From positions 1 to 64,000 of the forward strand of contig NZ_JAULBC010000002.1 in NCBI RefSeq assembly GCF_041060425.1: 64,000 nt of DNA, written 5' to 3'. This DNA is from Danxiaibacter flavus. GTDB lineage: Bacteria; Bacteroidota; Bacteroidia; Chitinophagales; Chitinophagaceae. This document shows positions 8,203-18,143 of the stretch, piece after piece (the first letter of the stretch is position 1; every line of letters begins with the position of its first letter). Under the pieces are notes generated by a model, which searched no databases, was not told the origin of the DNA, and saw nothing but the letters and a program-made list of their open reading frames with translations. The translations under genes were made by a program, and so were the position numbers.

Positions 8203-8290
8203 GAATGGTTTGTGAGACACAAACCAAGGCGACTAAAACATGTTTTGCCTTCGCTCCAATCAACGTATAACGTAATACTTACAACGTACA
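8203..8290. repeat. REP-like copy C upstream of higBA
   Basis: Contains the near-palindrome GGTTTGTG AGA CACAAACC (8207-8224) followed by AAGGCGACT, CCTTCGCTCC and TCAACGTATAACG. The order of words is the same as in copy B (7351-7436), 852 bp away in the same orientation. The toxin-antitoxin module is therefore flanked by diverged direct repeats. Confidence 0.65.
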
Positions 8291-8302
8291 ACTCAAATGC
8301 TC

Positions 8303-8334
8303 CAAAAATACAGGCCCCGGTAAAAACCGGGGCC
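8303..8334 (-). terminator. Terminator of the TonB-dependent receptor at 8451
   Basis: On the minus strand a GC-rich stem with arms GGCCCCGGT and ACCGGGGCC around a 4-nt loop is followed by TGTATTTTTGG. It lies 117 bp after the receptor's stop codon. Confidence 0.75.
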
Positions 8335-8450
8335 GCCTATAGTCACATAAGAAAAAAACTAAAAATTTTCAACGGTGTAAAAAAATGCATTTATCTGCAA
8401 ACGTATTATTCAAATAAGGATGAGAGGACGCATTTTAATATGTAAGGCAA

Positions 8451-10904
8451 CTAGTTACCTCCACCACCGCCTTTCACGCGGCTTGATTCATCATCAGATC
8501 CACCTCTCTTTCTTTGCTGCACTGCCTGACCTTTACTAAACCTGTATGTGAAGCTAATGTTAACTACCCTGTTATCCCATTGATTGTGGATCTGTACGTC
8601 AACATTCTGGTATTTGCTATAGCCTCTGAACTGTTGAATATCCAGGAAGTCCCTTACATTCAAACGCACTGTTCCTTTATTCTTCATCACGTTTTTACTT
8701 ACAGCAAAACTTACCATGCCCATTGGCTTTGCAACCAGTGTTCCTTCGGTCATAGTACTTCTGAAAAAGCCGTTCAGTTCTAACGTCCAGTTTTTCTTCA
8801 GGCTGAAGGTGTTGGTCATATTGGCCATAAAGCCCAAGCCGTCTACGTCAATGTACCCATTGTTTACCGGTCCTCTGAACCTGTTGTAAACACCCTGTGC
8901 ATATATATTCGTTTTATACCATTTTGTTACCGGGAAATTTGCACTAACACTTAAAGCAACGTTATCCCTGTCCGCAATATTGCTTTGCTTTACGTAAGAT
9001 GTGTGTGTGCTGTCAATTTGTTCCAGTACCTCCTGTATAATGTCTTTTGTTTTGTTGTATTGTAACGATGTTGTTAAAAAGCCTTTGAACGTGTGGTTTA
9101 ACTCAATGTTATGACTGAACTGTGGTTTCAGGTATGGGTTACCCACCTGGTAAGTGTATTTGTCCAGGTAATAATAGAACGGGTTCATATCCTGGTAGTC
9201 CGGTCTTTGAATGCGGCGGCCGTAACTTAAAGCCAATTGGTTCTTTTCATTCAGTTTATAGCCTATATATGCTGTAGGGAATAATTGTGTATAGTTCCTT
9301 TCAAACTCCGTGTTGGTTGTCAGCTGCTGACCTTTTGAGTTGGTGTTTTCCAGCCTCAGACCTAACTGTGCGCTCCACTTTTTGCTTAAGGGCCTGCTAT
9401 AGTTAACGTATGCCGCATTTATGTTTTCTGTGTAGATAAAATGGTTTGTCCTGCGCGGGTCTTCCTGCCATTCACCTGAGGCGCCCAGTGTGTCGTAAAA
9501 AGCATTGTTATCGGTTTTTACATAACTTGTTTTAACACCTGCTTCAAACTTGGCATCATGCTTCAGTGGTTTGGTAAAATCAACTTTTGCTGTATAGATG
9601 TTAATGTTGGATGGCAAATAACCCCTTAAGATCTCATCACTCTGAATTTTAACTCCCACCTGGTTATAAAACTGGTTCTCGAACATCTGGTTAAGATTTG
9701 CCTTGTAGTTCATATAATCAAGATCAGCTGTTAATTCGGTTCCTGTTGTATCAAACGTATGACGAAGATTAAAATTGCCGCCTATATTGTTCCATTTTTC
9801 CTTAGAACTGTTATTGGCAAGGGTTGTAGCGGTCAGATTATTATTTGCGTCATAAATATTGGTAACACCGTTGGATGTAAATGATCCCGGATTTACATAG
9901 CCATTCAACACAACACCCAATGTAGTTTTCTTTGTTACAAAATAATCAACGCCCGCTTTAAACGAATGCATCTGGTAGTTGGGTGTCATTTTGGTTCTTT
10001 GCTTGTAAACAGATTCCAAAGCATTGGTACTATCATAGAACTTACGTGTCAGATCCAGATCCTGCATCCCTTTGTTCCAGTTAAAGCTGTAATTTCCAAA
10101 GATGTTCACCTTGCCGGTACGGTAATTCATGTTGATGCTGTTATTGGTTTTAGGGTTGATTCCCTTACCAGCGCCAAGCGTTACGCTTCCGTTAAAGCCT
10201 TTTACTTTATTCTTCTTTGTTTTGATATTGATCACACCTGCATTACCTGAAGCATCATATTTTGCCGGCGGATTGGTCATAATTTCAATCTGATCCAGGT
10301 TAACGCTGGGCATATTTTTAAGCAGGTTCGCCAAATCCTGCGCGCTCAGATAAGTGGGTTTTCCATCTACCAACACAAGTACACCCTGCTTGCCTTTCAG
10401 GCTGATATTGCCGTCTTTATCAACTGTAATGCCAGGTGATTTTTCCAGCACTTCCAATGCTGACAGACCAACGTTTGTAGGAGAAGCGTCCACATTCACG
10501 ACTGTTCTGTCAATCTTCTGTTCGATCAATGGTCTTGATGCAGTTACTACAACAGTGCTCAGCTGCTGGCTGGATGCTTTCAACACCACATCTTTTAGGG
10601 TATAGTTAGCATTCTTTGCATCAATGTTGAAAGCTTCGCTGTAATATTTAGAAAATCCTACGGCTTCAGCAGAAACCAGGTATTTTCCGTTTTTAATCTT
10701 TTCCAGCGAAAACAGTCCCGATTTATCTGTCACTGCTATTTTGACAACGGAAGAATCCTTTGCATTCAGCAGGGAAATTGCTGCCGCTTCAACCGGTTTT
10801 TCGTTACCGGAAATTTTACCATCCACCTTACCAGATGGTGTTTGCGCAAAAGAATATATGCTTGCGGTATTTATTAAGGTTAACAGGAGTATCAATTTTT
10901 TCAT
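8451..10904 (-). CDS. TonB-dependent outer-membrane receptor (OMP_b-brl_3 type)
   Basis: 817 aa. The N-terminus is a signal peptide ending near SFAQ, and a carboxypeptidase-regulatory-like domain follows (about 25-110: GKVDGKISGNEKPVEAAAIS). The plug region is at about 115-235 (VVVTASRPLIEQKIDRTVVN, then LVLVDGKPTYL and QIEIMTNPPAKYDASGNAG). The rest is a 14-strand-type barrel ending VVNISFTYRF, plus a Gly/Ser-rich tail that closes RVKGGGGGN. This class resembles the outer-membrane beta-barrel family rather than SusC, and no SusD partner is present. The substrate is unknown. The promoter carries a perfect palindrome, implying repression by an unlinked regulator. Confidence 0.9.
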   Translation of the reverse strand: MKKLILLLTLINTASIYSFAQTPSGKVDGKISGNEKPVEAAAISLLNAKDSSVVKIAVTDKSGLFSLEKIKNGKYLVSAEAVGFSKYYSEAFNIDAKNANYTLKDVVLKASSQQLSTVVVTASRPLIEQKIDRTVVNVDASPTNVGLSALEVLEKSPGITVDKDGNISLKGKQGVLVLVDGKPTYLSAQDLANLLKNMPSVNLDQIEIMTNPPAKYDASGNAGVINIKTKKNKVKGFNGSVTLGAGKGINPKTNNSINMNYRTGKVNIFGNYSFNWNKGMQDLDLTRKFYDSTNALESVYKQRTKMTPNYQMHSFKAGVDYFVTKKTTLGVVLNGYVNPGSFTSNGVTNIYDANNNLTATTLANNSSKEKWNNIGGNFNLRHTFDTTGTELTADLDYMNYKANLNQMFENQFYNQVGVKIQSDEILRGYLPSNINIYTAKVDFTKPLKHDAKFEAGVKTSYVKTDNNAFYDTLGASGEWQEDPRRTNHFIYTENINAAYVNYSRPLSKKWSAQLGLRLENTNSKGQQLTTNTEFERNYTQLFPTAYIGYKLNEKNQLALSYGRRIQRPDYQDMNPFYYYLDKYTYQVGNPYLKPQFSHNIELNHTFKGFLTTSLQYNKTKDIIQEVLEQIDSTHTSYVKQSNIADRDNVALSVSANFPVTKWYKTNIYAQGVYNRFRGPVNNGYIDVDGLGFMANMTNTFSLKKNWTLELNGFFRSTMTEGTLVAKPMGMVSFAVSKNVMKNKGTVRLNVRDFLDIQQFRGYSKYQNVDVQIHNQWDNRVVNISFTYRFSKGQAVQQRKRGGSDDESSRVKGGGGGN

Positions 10905-10947
10905 GACTATAATGTTGTGGTTCGATGTGTTTTTCTAAAATACAGAT

Positions 10948-10977
10948 CAAAACTAGGTACTATGTTTTGCATAGTAC
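10948..10977 (-). promoter_or_regulatory. Receptor promoter with perfect operator-like palindrome
   Basis: On the minus strand the -7 element is TAGTTTTG (10955-10948). The 21 bp just upstream (10957-10977) are a perfect inverted repeat with arms GTACTATG and CATAGTAC and a 5-nt centre. It fills the spacer where the -33/-7 gap should be, so a dimeric repressor there would occlude the promoter. Confidence 0.65.
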
Positions 10978-11340
10978 ATTGGTTTGCTTTGAATGGCTGA
11001 TTTTAGTGATAAACGGCGCCGGCGATTTGGAAGTTGTACGCACAACGATGGAAAAAGTTACCTGGATTTTGGCCTGGAGGGACGAGCGGTGATTGGAATG
11101 GATGAGTGGAGACTGGGATAAAAGGAGGCGAAAAACTTCATTTTTCTTGTCTGGACCAGGATTTTGGGGATTGGAGGATTGGCAGGATTTAATGTTCGTG
11201 CTGGACTTTTCCTTAAGTCATGACTCAGAAGATCCGGCACCCTCCGGAATCGGACTTAATAGATTACCAGACAGCCCATATTTCAATGAAAAACCAATAT
11301 TCTTCAGACGCTTTTTTCCGTAGACCTAATTCCATTCGTA
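10978..11340. other. Intergenic region, no gene recognised
   Basis: Between the receptor promoter and the word arrays. Short open frames exist on both strands (for example 11058-11240 and 11093-11323), but their products look random and carry no domain, signal peptide or good start context. I see nothing functional here. Confidence 0.4.
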
Positions 11341-11482
11341 CGCGCCTCATACCCCATCCCTCATTCCTATGGCGGATAGCTACTAGCTGACGGCTTTACT
11401 GACACCTGATACCTGACACCTGATGCCTGATACGTCACGCCTCACTCCTACATCGTACATCGTACATCTTACACCGTACATC
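11341..11482. repeat. Mosaic word array downstream of the LacI gene
   Basis: Consecutive blocks of three families: TAGCTACTAGCTGACGGC, then ACACCTGATACCTGACACC with further CCTGAT words, then TACATCGTACATCGTACATC with TTACACCGTACATC. The last block runs into the LacI gene: read on its strand, the stop codon TGA lies inside ATGTGAGATGTACGG. The same three families occur together again at 57911-58115. Confidence 0.75.
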
Positions 11483-12520
11483 TCACATTTCCCCCCTCCT
11501 ACTCGACTCCCTAATATGCAACGTATTATCCAGTACAATTTTTTCAAAGGATGTTACGGGACGGCGGCTTTCGATAAGACGGATGAGGAGCTCTGTTGCA
11601 GTTTGTCCCATTTCATATGCTGGCTGTGAAATGGTGGACAGCGGCGGATCGAAAATATCTGCACTGATGGAATTGGTAAATCCGATAATAGCTATTTGCT
11701 GTGGTATTTTAATGTGCTTACTTTTCAGCAGGCTGAATACGGATGTGCTTAGTCTGTCCGATGCAGTAAAAATAGCATCCGGCATCTTTGTCATAGAAAG
11801 TAATTGTTGCAAGGCAGCAGATATTTCTGATTGCAACATGCCTCCATGATCGCAATACTTAATACAGGCTTCGTCGAGCGGATATCCATAGTCCTTTAAT
11901 GCCTTCACATAACCTTCAAGTCTTTCGAATGTAATCGAGAGTGTGTTAGCACTCGTGATGTGTGCAATCCGTTTGTATCCTTGTTGGATCAGATGCCGTG
12001 TTGCATTGTAGGCTCCTAGAAAATTATTGCTGGTAACCTTATGTGTGTTTATTGTGTTTGCAACGCGATCGAAGAAAACCATGGGCAGGCCGCTATCATG
12101 CAGTTTTTTAAAATGATCCTGTTTCTTTGTTTCAGCAGAAAGCGAGATGATCAGGCCATCAATAGATCTTGCTGCAAAGTTTTGAACTGCCAGTACTTCG
12201 CGATCGTAGCTTTCATGTGTTTGTGAAATCACCACATTGTATTCTTTTTTATGCGCAACGGATTCTACACCATTAATTACCTGCGAGAAAAAATTGTTGT
12301 CAATATTTGTCACCACCACACCAATTGATTTACTTTTTCCTTTTCGCAAGCCCTGTGCAATGGGATTGGGTTTGTAATTCATCTTTCTCGCATAACTGTG
12401 TACCTGTTTTTTTGTTTCTTCACTAATCTCATGGCTGCCCCGTAAAGCTTTGGAAACACTGGAGATGGAAAGATTGAGTGCCTTCGCAATATCCTTGATG
12501 GTTACGGCTTCAAATTTCAT
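11483..12520 (-). CDS. LacI-family transcriptional regulator
   Basis: 345 aa. The N-terminal helix-turn-helix and hinge (residues 1-55: VTIKDIAKALNLSISSVSKA, then YARKMNYKPNPIAQGLR) are typical. The remaining ~285 residues form a periplasmic-binding-protein-like sugar sensor (KSIGVVVTNIDNNFFSQVI, IDGLIISLSAETK, PDAIFTASDRLS, LSTISQPAYEMGQTA). It is divergent from the SusC/SusD/lyase operon across a 500-bp gap and is the obvious candidate for its regulator, responding to a mono- or disaccharide released from the polymer. The last two codons and stop are embedded in a TGTACGATG-type array. Confidence 0.93.
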   Translation of the reverse strand: MKFEAVTIKDIAKALNLSISSVSKALRGSHEISEETKKQVHSYARKMNYKPNPIAQGLRKGKSKSIGVVVTNIDNNFFSQVINGVESVAHKKEYNVVISQTHESYDREVLAVQNFAARSIDGLIISLSAETKKQDHFKKLHDSGLPMVFFDRVANTINTHKVTSNNFLGAYNATRHLIQQGYKRIAHITSANTLSITFERLEGYVKALKDYGYPLDEACIKYCDHGGMLQSEISAALQQLLSMTKMPDAIFTASDRLSTSVFSLLKSKHIKIPQQIAIIGFTNSISADIFDPPLSTISQPAYEMGQTATELLIRLIESRRPVTSFEKIVLDNTLHIRESSRRGEM

Positions 12521-13020
12521 GAATGAAGGAGTTAAAGGTTTGGGTAATTAAGAATGCCGGCGCTGTTCCTGGCAACATCATCATAGCAAAAGCAAGCACA
12601 GTTTTGGCAAATGTAATGAGCATAGTTGCTGCAATCAAAAAATCATCATAACTACAACGATTTCGCAAATAAAAAGCATAAAACAAGAAGAACTTTAACG
12701 ATGTCTTTGTAACCTTGCCCTACGATTGAAGCAGAAGCCCACCCTTGCCGATTGCATGTTATGAACAGATAGTACCTGAGGATGCTTCTTCAATTCACAC
12801 GAATCAAACAACAAAAATTATAACCCTTATCGTAATAGCTATTCCGGGTTGGTTGTGTTTTATATTCTTTCATCTCAACAATCATTGCTTATGATATAAG
12901 CCCATCTTTTATCGCATCAATAATCAAAAGGATTGTCGTTGCCCCTAACATTCCATCAATAAGGCTGGAACGGCTATTCTTTGCACTTTCCTGACCATTT
13001 GTAAACCAAAAACGAAAACA
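12521..13020. promoter_or_regulatory. LacI-SusC divergent regulatory region
   Basis: 500 bp without a gene. A -7-like element TATTCTTTG (12975-12983, one base longer than TAnnTTTG) lies 38 bp before the SusC ATG. I could not find a convincing LacI-type palindrome by eye. The segment around 12655-12672 with AACGATTTCGCAAAT is the nearest to a TTGCGxxCGCAA-like site. Confidence 0.35.
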
Positions 13021-16000
13021 ATGAAACAACAGTCGTTTTTAAAGAAAGTACTACTTACGGCATTTTCGGCATGCATTTGTTGCATTGCTATGGCCCAATC
13101 AATTTCCGGAAAGGTTATTGATCAAAATAACACGCCACTTGCAGGCGCGTCCGTTGAAGTAAAAAATACCACGCGGGGTACAGCCACAGATGAGCATGGC
13201 GAATTCACGATTAATGCGTCACATGGTAACATACTTGTGTTTTCCCTGATCGGATATAAAACTCGCCACATAGCGGTTACGCAAGACAATATCGTCGTAA
13301 AGCTGGAACACGCAACAATAGATAGTAGCCTTAGTGATGTAGTGGTGGTAGGCTATGCCACGCAGAAAAAGGTAAACATGACAGGCTCTGTTGCACAGAT
13401 CACATCTAAACAAATTGAAAACAGGCCTACAACGAATATATCCTCTTCACTGGCCGGACTTGCGCCTGGTGTTTCTGTTTACCAGGGCTCAGGCAAACCC
13501 GGTAGTGATGGTGCTACCATTCGCATACGAGGCACCGGCACTTTGCCTAGAAGCGATCAAACTATTCCATCCAGTCCATTAATCATTGTTGACGGAATCA
13601 TCAGCACAATGGATGCAGTTAACCCTAATGATGTTGCCAGCATTTCTATATTAAGAGATGCAGCATCTGCCGCCATCTATGGCTCACAGGGCGCGAATGG
13701 CGTGGTGCTTATTACAACAAAAAAAGGCAACAAGAATAAAACGACAGTTACGTATAACGGATTGTTCTCTATCGCACAACCAAGTAACATTATCAGGCCT
13801 GTAACTGATTATATACGAAACATGAAACTGATCAACGAAGGCTACATCAATCTTGGTCAATCTCCGGTATTCCCCGAATCTGTTATGCAAACATGGACTG
13901 ATGCAGCAAAAGATCCGTACGGGAAAACTGAATCCGGGTATCCCAACTACGTTGTTTATCCCAACACTGACTGGGTCAGCACCATCTTTGAAAAAAATGT
14001 TGTTCAGAATCACAACATCTCCGTGTCAGGCGGAAACGACAAAGTCACTTACCTCTTATCTGGCGGCTATTTAAACAATCAAGGAATTATGCGCCATACC
14101 GGAGCTGAACGCTACCAGTTGCGTGCAAACGTAGAATCAAAGATCACCGATTTTTTATCGATAGGCACGCAAACATATGGCTTAATGCAATCGCTTGGAA
14201 AAGCCAATACTGATAACGCATTTAACTTTCTGCGGGCGACAACGCCCGGACTTTATCCTTATTATGACGGCTTTTATGGACTGCCTTCCGCCACACAGGA
14301 ATCTCTAAATGCAAATAATATACTTACCTACCTGGACGGCACAGGTGGCAGCGATCTTACAACAAGATTTAATACAACATGGTATGGCATTTTAAAATTG
14401 GCAAACGGACTAACGCTAGAGCCCAGGTTTAACTATCAAAATAAAACGCAGGAAATCAAGTCGTATCCGAATGTTCTTTACAGGCGAAATTTTGCCTCTA
14501 CTGTACCTCCTGACATGTCGATCAATACAAGCACCATGACGACCCAGAATAATTTCAACAAAGAATATAGCACAACGCTGGAAGCTGTGTTGCGATATAC
14601 CACTCAAATAGGCGATCATGCGATCGGCGCTCTAGCCGGGTACAATCAGTACTATTATGATTATTACTTTACCAACACAAGCAAAAAAGGCCTCATAGAT
14701 CCTACCATAACAACACCTGCATCCGCATCGGTTCCGGAGACGATTGATGGCAATGAAAACGACCGCTCAACAGTGTCATGGTTTGGCCGTGTTACCTACA
14801 ATTATAAACAACGTTATCTTTTTGAAGTGAACCTCCGGAGAGATGCCTCGTCCCGCTTTGGATCCAATTATCGCTGGGGAACATTTCCGTCTCTTTCTGC
14901 CGGATGGCGAATTTCCGAAGAAAACTTTTTTGAACGCTTTAAAGAGTCAATTTCCAATTTAAAGCTGCGCGCATCCTGGGGTAAACTTGGCAGCAGCAAT
15001 CTTGGCGATTACGACTGGCAGGCCTTGTACAGCAAAGTAAATTATTCATTCAACAACCTTGTATGGCCGGCGTTGGCTCAGACCAAGATACCCAATCCAA
15101 ATTTGCGTTGGGAAGCTTCTACGCTGACCGATATTGCATTGGAAGCAGCTTTTTTGAAGAGCCGCCTGAACGTTGAAATAGGCTATTACAACAAGCTTAC
15201 AACCAATATACTTACCGTTCCCACCATTTCAATGACGATGGGCACAAAGACAGCACCTACGGCCAACACAGCAAGTTTGCTCAACCGTGGCGTTGAAGCG
15301 ATGATCAATTGGAGAGATAAAGCTGGTCAGGTAAGTTATTCTATTGGAGGCAACTTCTCATATAACTATAACACAATCAAATCCTATCTCGGCCCTTTGG
15401 TAGAAGGCTGGACAACAGACGCAACAGGCAAGCAGGTTTATACATCCAACATCGGCAGCGTGTACAATAACGGAGCAGTTGAAGGCCATATGATCAATGA
15501 GCTACTGGTGCAGCAATTATATCGCGGAAGTGGCAGTCATAAAAACAGCGATGGATCTGTTAATGCCAACGGTGGTCCAGGAGACGGCATGATCCGCACA
15601 CCTGATGATCTTCAATGGGTTAAGGATATGATGGCTGCGGGTTATAAATTTCAACCGTCAAATACAATAGGCAAAGGACAACTTTACTACGGCGACTTTA
15701 TTTACGCAGACAATAACAAGGATAGTACTTATGGCAATTCATACGATAGAAAATGGTTGGGCAAATCAGCCACACCCAAGTTCAATTTTGGATTGAATTT
15801 GAGTGCTTCATGGAAAGGATTCGACTTATCTATGTTATGGGCCGGAAGCGCAGGCATGTCCTATCGATGGAATACCCAGGGCTTCAACAGCTCAATTGTT
15901 CAAAACGGGTATTCAGTTAGCGATTTTGCAGCAAACAACCACTACTATTATAACGATGCCAATCCAAATGATCCGGCTAATAATATCAGCGGCAAATATC

Positions 16001-16275
16001 CGAGGCTGAAAAACACCAGCGATCCGATAAATACCATTGCCAACGATTTTTATGTTTATGATGCGTCCTATATAAAGTTGAAGAATCTGCAGTTCGGCTA
16101 TACGCTTCCCGCTGCATTGATTAGAAAAGCATACATGAGTAATGTTCGTGCTTACATATCTGCTGAAAACCTTTTAATCATCACATCATATCCCGGTATG
16201 GATCCGGAGATTGGCGCGGATGTAAATTATCCGACAATGAAACAGTTTGCATTTGGCCTTAATGTAACATTCTGA
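13021..16275 (+). CDS. SusC/RagA-family TonB-linked outer-membrane protein
   Basis: 1084 aa. The signal peptide ends near AMAQ. The carboxypeptidase-regulatory-like domain is at about 27-105 (SISGKVIDQNNTPLAGASVE), and the SusC signature SDVVVVGYATQKKVNMTGSV comes just after. A plug domain follows (IRIRGTGTLPRSDQ, PLIIVDGII, ILRDAASAAIYGSQGANGVV), then a 22-strand barrel ending MKQFAFGLNVTF. It should import oligosaccharides through the outer membrane with the SusD encoded 19 bp downstream. It is the first gene of an operon with SusD and a heparinase II/III-like lyase, opposite a LacI regulator. Confidence 0.96.
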   Translation: MKQQSFLKKVLLTAFSACICCIAMAQSISGKVIDQNNTPLAGASVEVKNTTRGTATDEHGEFTINASHGNILVFSLIGYKTRHIAVTQDNIVVKLEHATIDSSLSDVVVVGYATQKKVNMTGSVAQITSKQIENRPTTNISSSLAGLAPGVSVYQGSGKPGSDGATIRIRGTGTLPRSDQTIPSSPLIIVDGIISTMDAVNPNDVASISILRDAASAAIYGSQGANGVVLITTKKGNKNKTTVTYNGLFSIAQPSNIIRPVTDYIRNMKLINEGYINLGQSPVFPESVMQTWTDAAKDPYGKTESGYPNYVVYPNTDWVSTIFEKNVVQNHNISVSGGNDKVTYLLSGGYLNNQGIMRHTGAERYQLRANVESKITDFLSIGTQTYGLMQSLGKANTDNAFNFLRATTPGLYPYYDGFYGLPSATQESLNANNILTYLDGTGGSDLTTRFNTTWYGILKLANGLTLEPRFNYQNKTQEIKSYPNVLYRRNFASTVPPDMSINTSTMTTQNNFNKEYSTTLEAVLRYTTQIGDHAIGALAGYNQYYYDYYFTNTSKKGLIDPTITTPASASVPETIDGNENDRSTVSWFGRVTYNYKQRYLFEVNLRRDASSRFGSNYRWGTFPSLSAGWRISEENFFERFKESISNLKLRASWGKLGSSNLGDYDWQALYSKVNYSFNNLVWPALAQTKIPNPNLRWEASTLTDIALEAAFLKSRLNVEIGYYNKLTTNILTVPTISMTMGTKTAPTANTASLLNRGVEAMINWRDKAGQVSYSIGGNFSYNYNTIKSYLGPLVEGWTTDATGKQVYTSNIGSVYNNGAVEGHMINELLVQQLYRGSGSHKNSDGSVNANGGPGDGMIRTPDDLQWVKDMMAAGYKFQPSNTIGKGQLYYGDFIYADNNKDSTYGNSYDRKWLGKSATPKFNFGLNLSASWKGFDLSMLWAGSAGMSYRWNTQGFNSSIVQNGYSVSDFAANNHYYYNDANPNDPANNISGKYPRLKNTSDPINTIANDFYVYDASYIKLKNLQFGYTLPAALIRKAYMSNVRAYISAENLLIITSYPGMDPEIGADVNYPTMKQFAFGLNVTF

Positions 16276-16294
16276 TCACTTTAAACCTGTCACA

Positions 16295-18082
16295 ATGAGA
16301 AATACACAAACCATAATAATCATTTTTGCTTCATTTTTTATATGCTCATCCTGTCGCAAAAACATCCTGGACACTTATCCATATAGTTCAATCAGCAGTT
16401 CCACCATGTGGACAACAGATAATTTGACTGATCTTGGCGTCGCTGGCGTTTATAATGGATTAAGAATCGGAATAACAACCGGATCATACAGCCCTTCAGG
16501 TTATGAGTTATACCAGATGGATGGCATTTCTGTCACGGGACAGATGCGCGGCGATGCGAAGGACGGACTGTTAAATGGAACCGCAAGCCCCGGATCTGAC
16601 ATATTTGCCAATTTATTCAGAGCAATGTACGAAGGAATACAACGGGCCAATGATGCCATTTACAGCATACCTGCCAAATCCCCTTCAGAAAGCGTTAAAA
16701 AAGCACGCTATATAGCCGAATGCAAGTTCCTGCGTGCATACTATTATTTCCGGTTGAACCAACTATACAAGGGAGTTCCTGTTTACCTTGAGCCAATTAC
16801 CGCTGATCAGGCAACCAAAGGCAGGGAAACAGAAGAAAAAGTATGGGAAGTAGTTTTGACCGATTTGAATGATTGCATTAATGAAACCAATCTGCCGCAG
16901 AAATATGCGGCAAAAGATGCAAAATACGGACACATTACCAAAGGTGCAGCATATGCACTTCGCGGTAAGGTATATATGTACCAGCATAAATGGGATGCTG
17001 CAATTGCCGACTTTGAAAAAGTGAAGGATTGTGGTTATGCGCTGTTTGCGGGAAGCTATAAAACTTTATTCAAAGAGGCCAATGAGCAGTCCGACGAAAT
17101 GATTTTCTCCATACAAAACATGGCACAGGCCGATTACGGTGGCAATATGCAGCTTTTCCTTGGATCAAGAGCCTCGTTTGGTTCTTGCTGGGATGTGTAT
17201 TTACCCTCACCACACCTCGTAGATTTGTATGAAAAACCCGATGGCAGCAAGTTCAATTGGGACGATATTATTCCTGGTTTTAACGCAATGCCGGCCAGCA
17301 AAAGGGAAGTATATTTTTTCCGTGACAACCTTACACAAAAAGAAATTGATGACGCTATTAAAAAGGGTCTGGATATGTCGCAATACATTCCCGGTGGCAA
17401 CGAGGCACGGATCAAAAAAGCCTATGAGAACAGGGATCCACGCCTGAGTGCGACAGTTATCACTCCTTACTCAAGTTATCTTGGAACACCGCTCGCAGGA
17501 ACAGACCAGAATTATACCATGCGCTGGCCATTTCGCGATGCCAACCTGCCAGTGCAGGATTTACGCACGGATTGGAGTTCCTTTTTTGTATATCTGTACA
17601 GGAAGTTTGTTGGTGAAGGTTCGAATGAAGTGCTTGTCCGCGATCAAACACCCATCGACATACCGGTGATCCGTTATGCAGATGTCCTGTTGATGTGGGC
17701 CGAAGCTCTGAATGAAAAAAGCAATGTACCTGCAGCTATCGAGTTGGTGAATGCAGTAAGAAGCCGCGCAGGAATTGCGCTACTACAAACAGGCAACGCT
17801 AATTTGCCAACTTTTGTCAGCGGACAGGCCGATATGCGCGAAAGAATACGGAACGAACGAAGAGTTGAATTCGCCTGCGAAGGCATCGATTACTTTGACG
17901 AACTGCGATGGGGAACTTTAAAAGAAAAAGTGTTCGCAAACGGCAATGGAGTTTTGCGCGTGTGGGGTGAAAATATAACTACCTACAAATATCCGGGCGA
18001 TTACATTACTACCTGGCCCATCCCAAGAGCAGAAGTGCAACGGAACAGCAATATTACCCCAACTCCGGGTTGGCCTTATTAA
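16295..18082 (+). CDS. SusD/RagB-family nutrient-binding lipoprotein
   Basis: 595 aa. Lipoprotein signal with lipobox ICSSC (Cys20) followed by the usual LDTYP start of SusD proteins. TPR-like segments include ARYIAECKFLRAYYYFRLNQ and GAAYALRGKVYMYQHKWDAA. The C-terminal RagB region has IPVIRYADVLLMWAEALNE, NAVRSRAGI, RIRNERRVEFACEGIDYFDE and the end WPIPRAEVQRN. It caps the SusC pore and binds the glycan at the cell surface. It is 19 bp from susC and 61 bp from the lyase gene. Confidence 0.96.
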   Translation: MRNTQTIIIIFASFFICSSCRKNILDTYPYSSISSSTMWTTDNLTDLGVAGVYNGLRIGITTGSYSPSGYELYQMDGISVTGQMRGDAKDGLLNGTASPGSDIFANLFRAMYEGIQRANDAIYSIPAKSPSESVKKARYIAECKFLRAYYYFRLNQLYKGVPVYLEPITADQATKGRETEEKVWEVVLTDLNDCINETNLPQKYAAKDAKYGHITKGAAYALRGKVYMYQHKWDAAIADFEKVKDCGYALFAGSYKTLFKEANEQSDEMIFSIQNMAQADYGGNMQLFLGSRASFGSCWDVYLPSPHLVDLYEKPDGSKFNWDDIIPGFNAMPASKREVYFFRDNLTQKEIDDAIKKGLDMSQYIPGGNEARIKKAYENRDPRLSATVITPYSSYLGTPLAGTDQNYTMRWPFRDANLPVQDLRTDWSSFFVYLYRKFVGEGSNEVLVRDQTPIDIPVIRYADVLLMWAEALNEKSNVPAAIELVNAVRSRAGIALLQTGNANLPTFVSGQADMRERIRNERRVEFACEGIDYFDELRWGTLKEKVFANGNGVLRVWGENITTYKYPGDYITTWPIPRAEVQRNSNITPTPGWPY

Positions 18083-18143
18083 AAACTCATTACTGCGGAG
18101 ATTTTATTTCCTCAGTATGCTTATTTTAGTTAAAAGCCGCTAT

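Noticed and set aside
7257..8290. Insertion sequence around higBA
   Set aside because: No transposase gene is present and the ends are REP-like rather than IS terminal repeats with a target duplication.
8212..8445. 77-codon plus-strand frame upstream of the receptor terminator
   Set aside because: Crosses REP copy C and a terminator; composition looks random.
11093..11323. 76-codon frame, and 11058-11240 on the other strand
   Set aside because: No start context, signal or domain; Trp-rich random-looking product.
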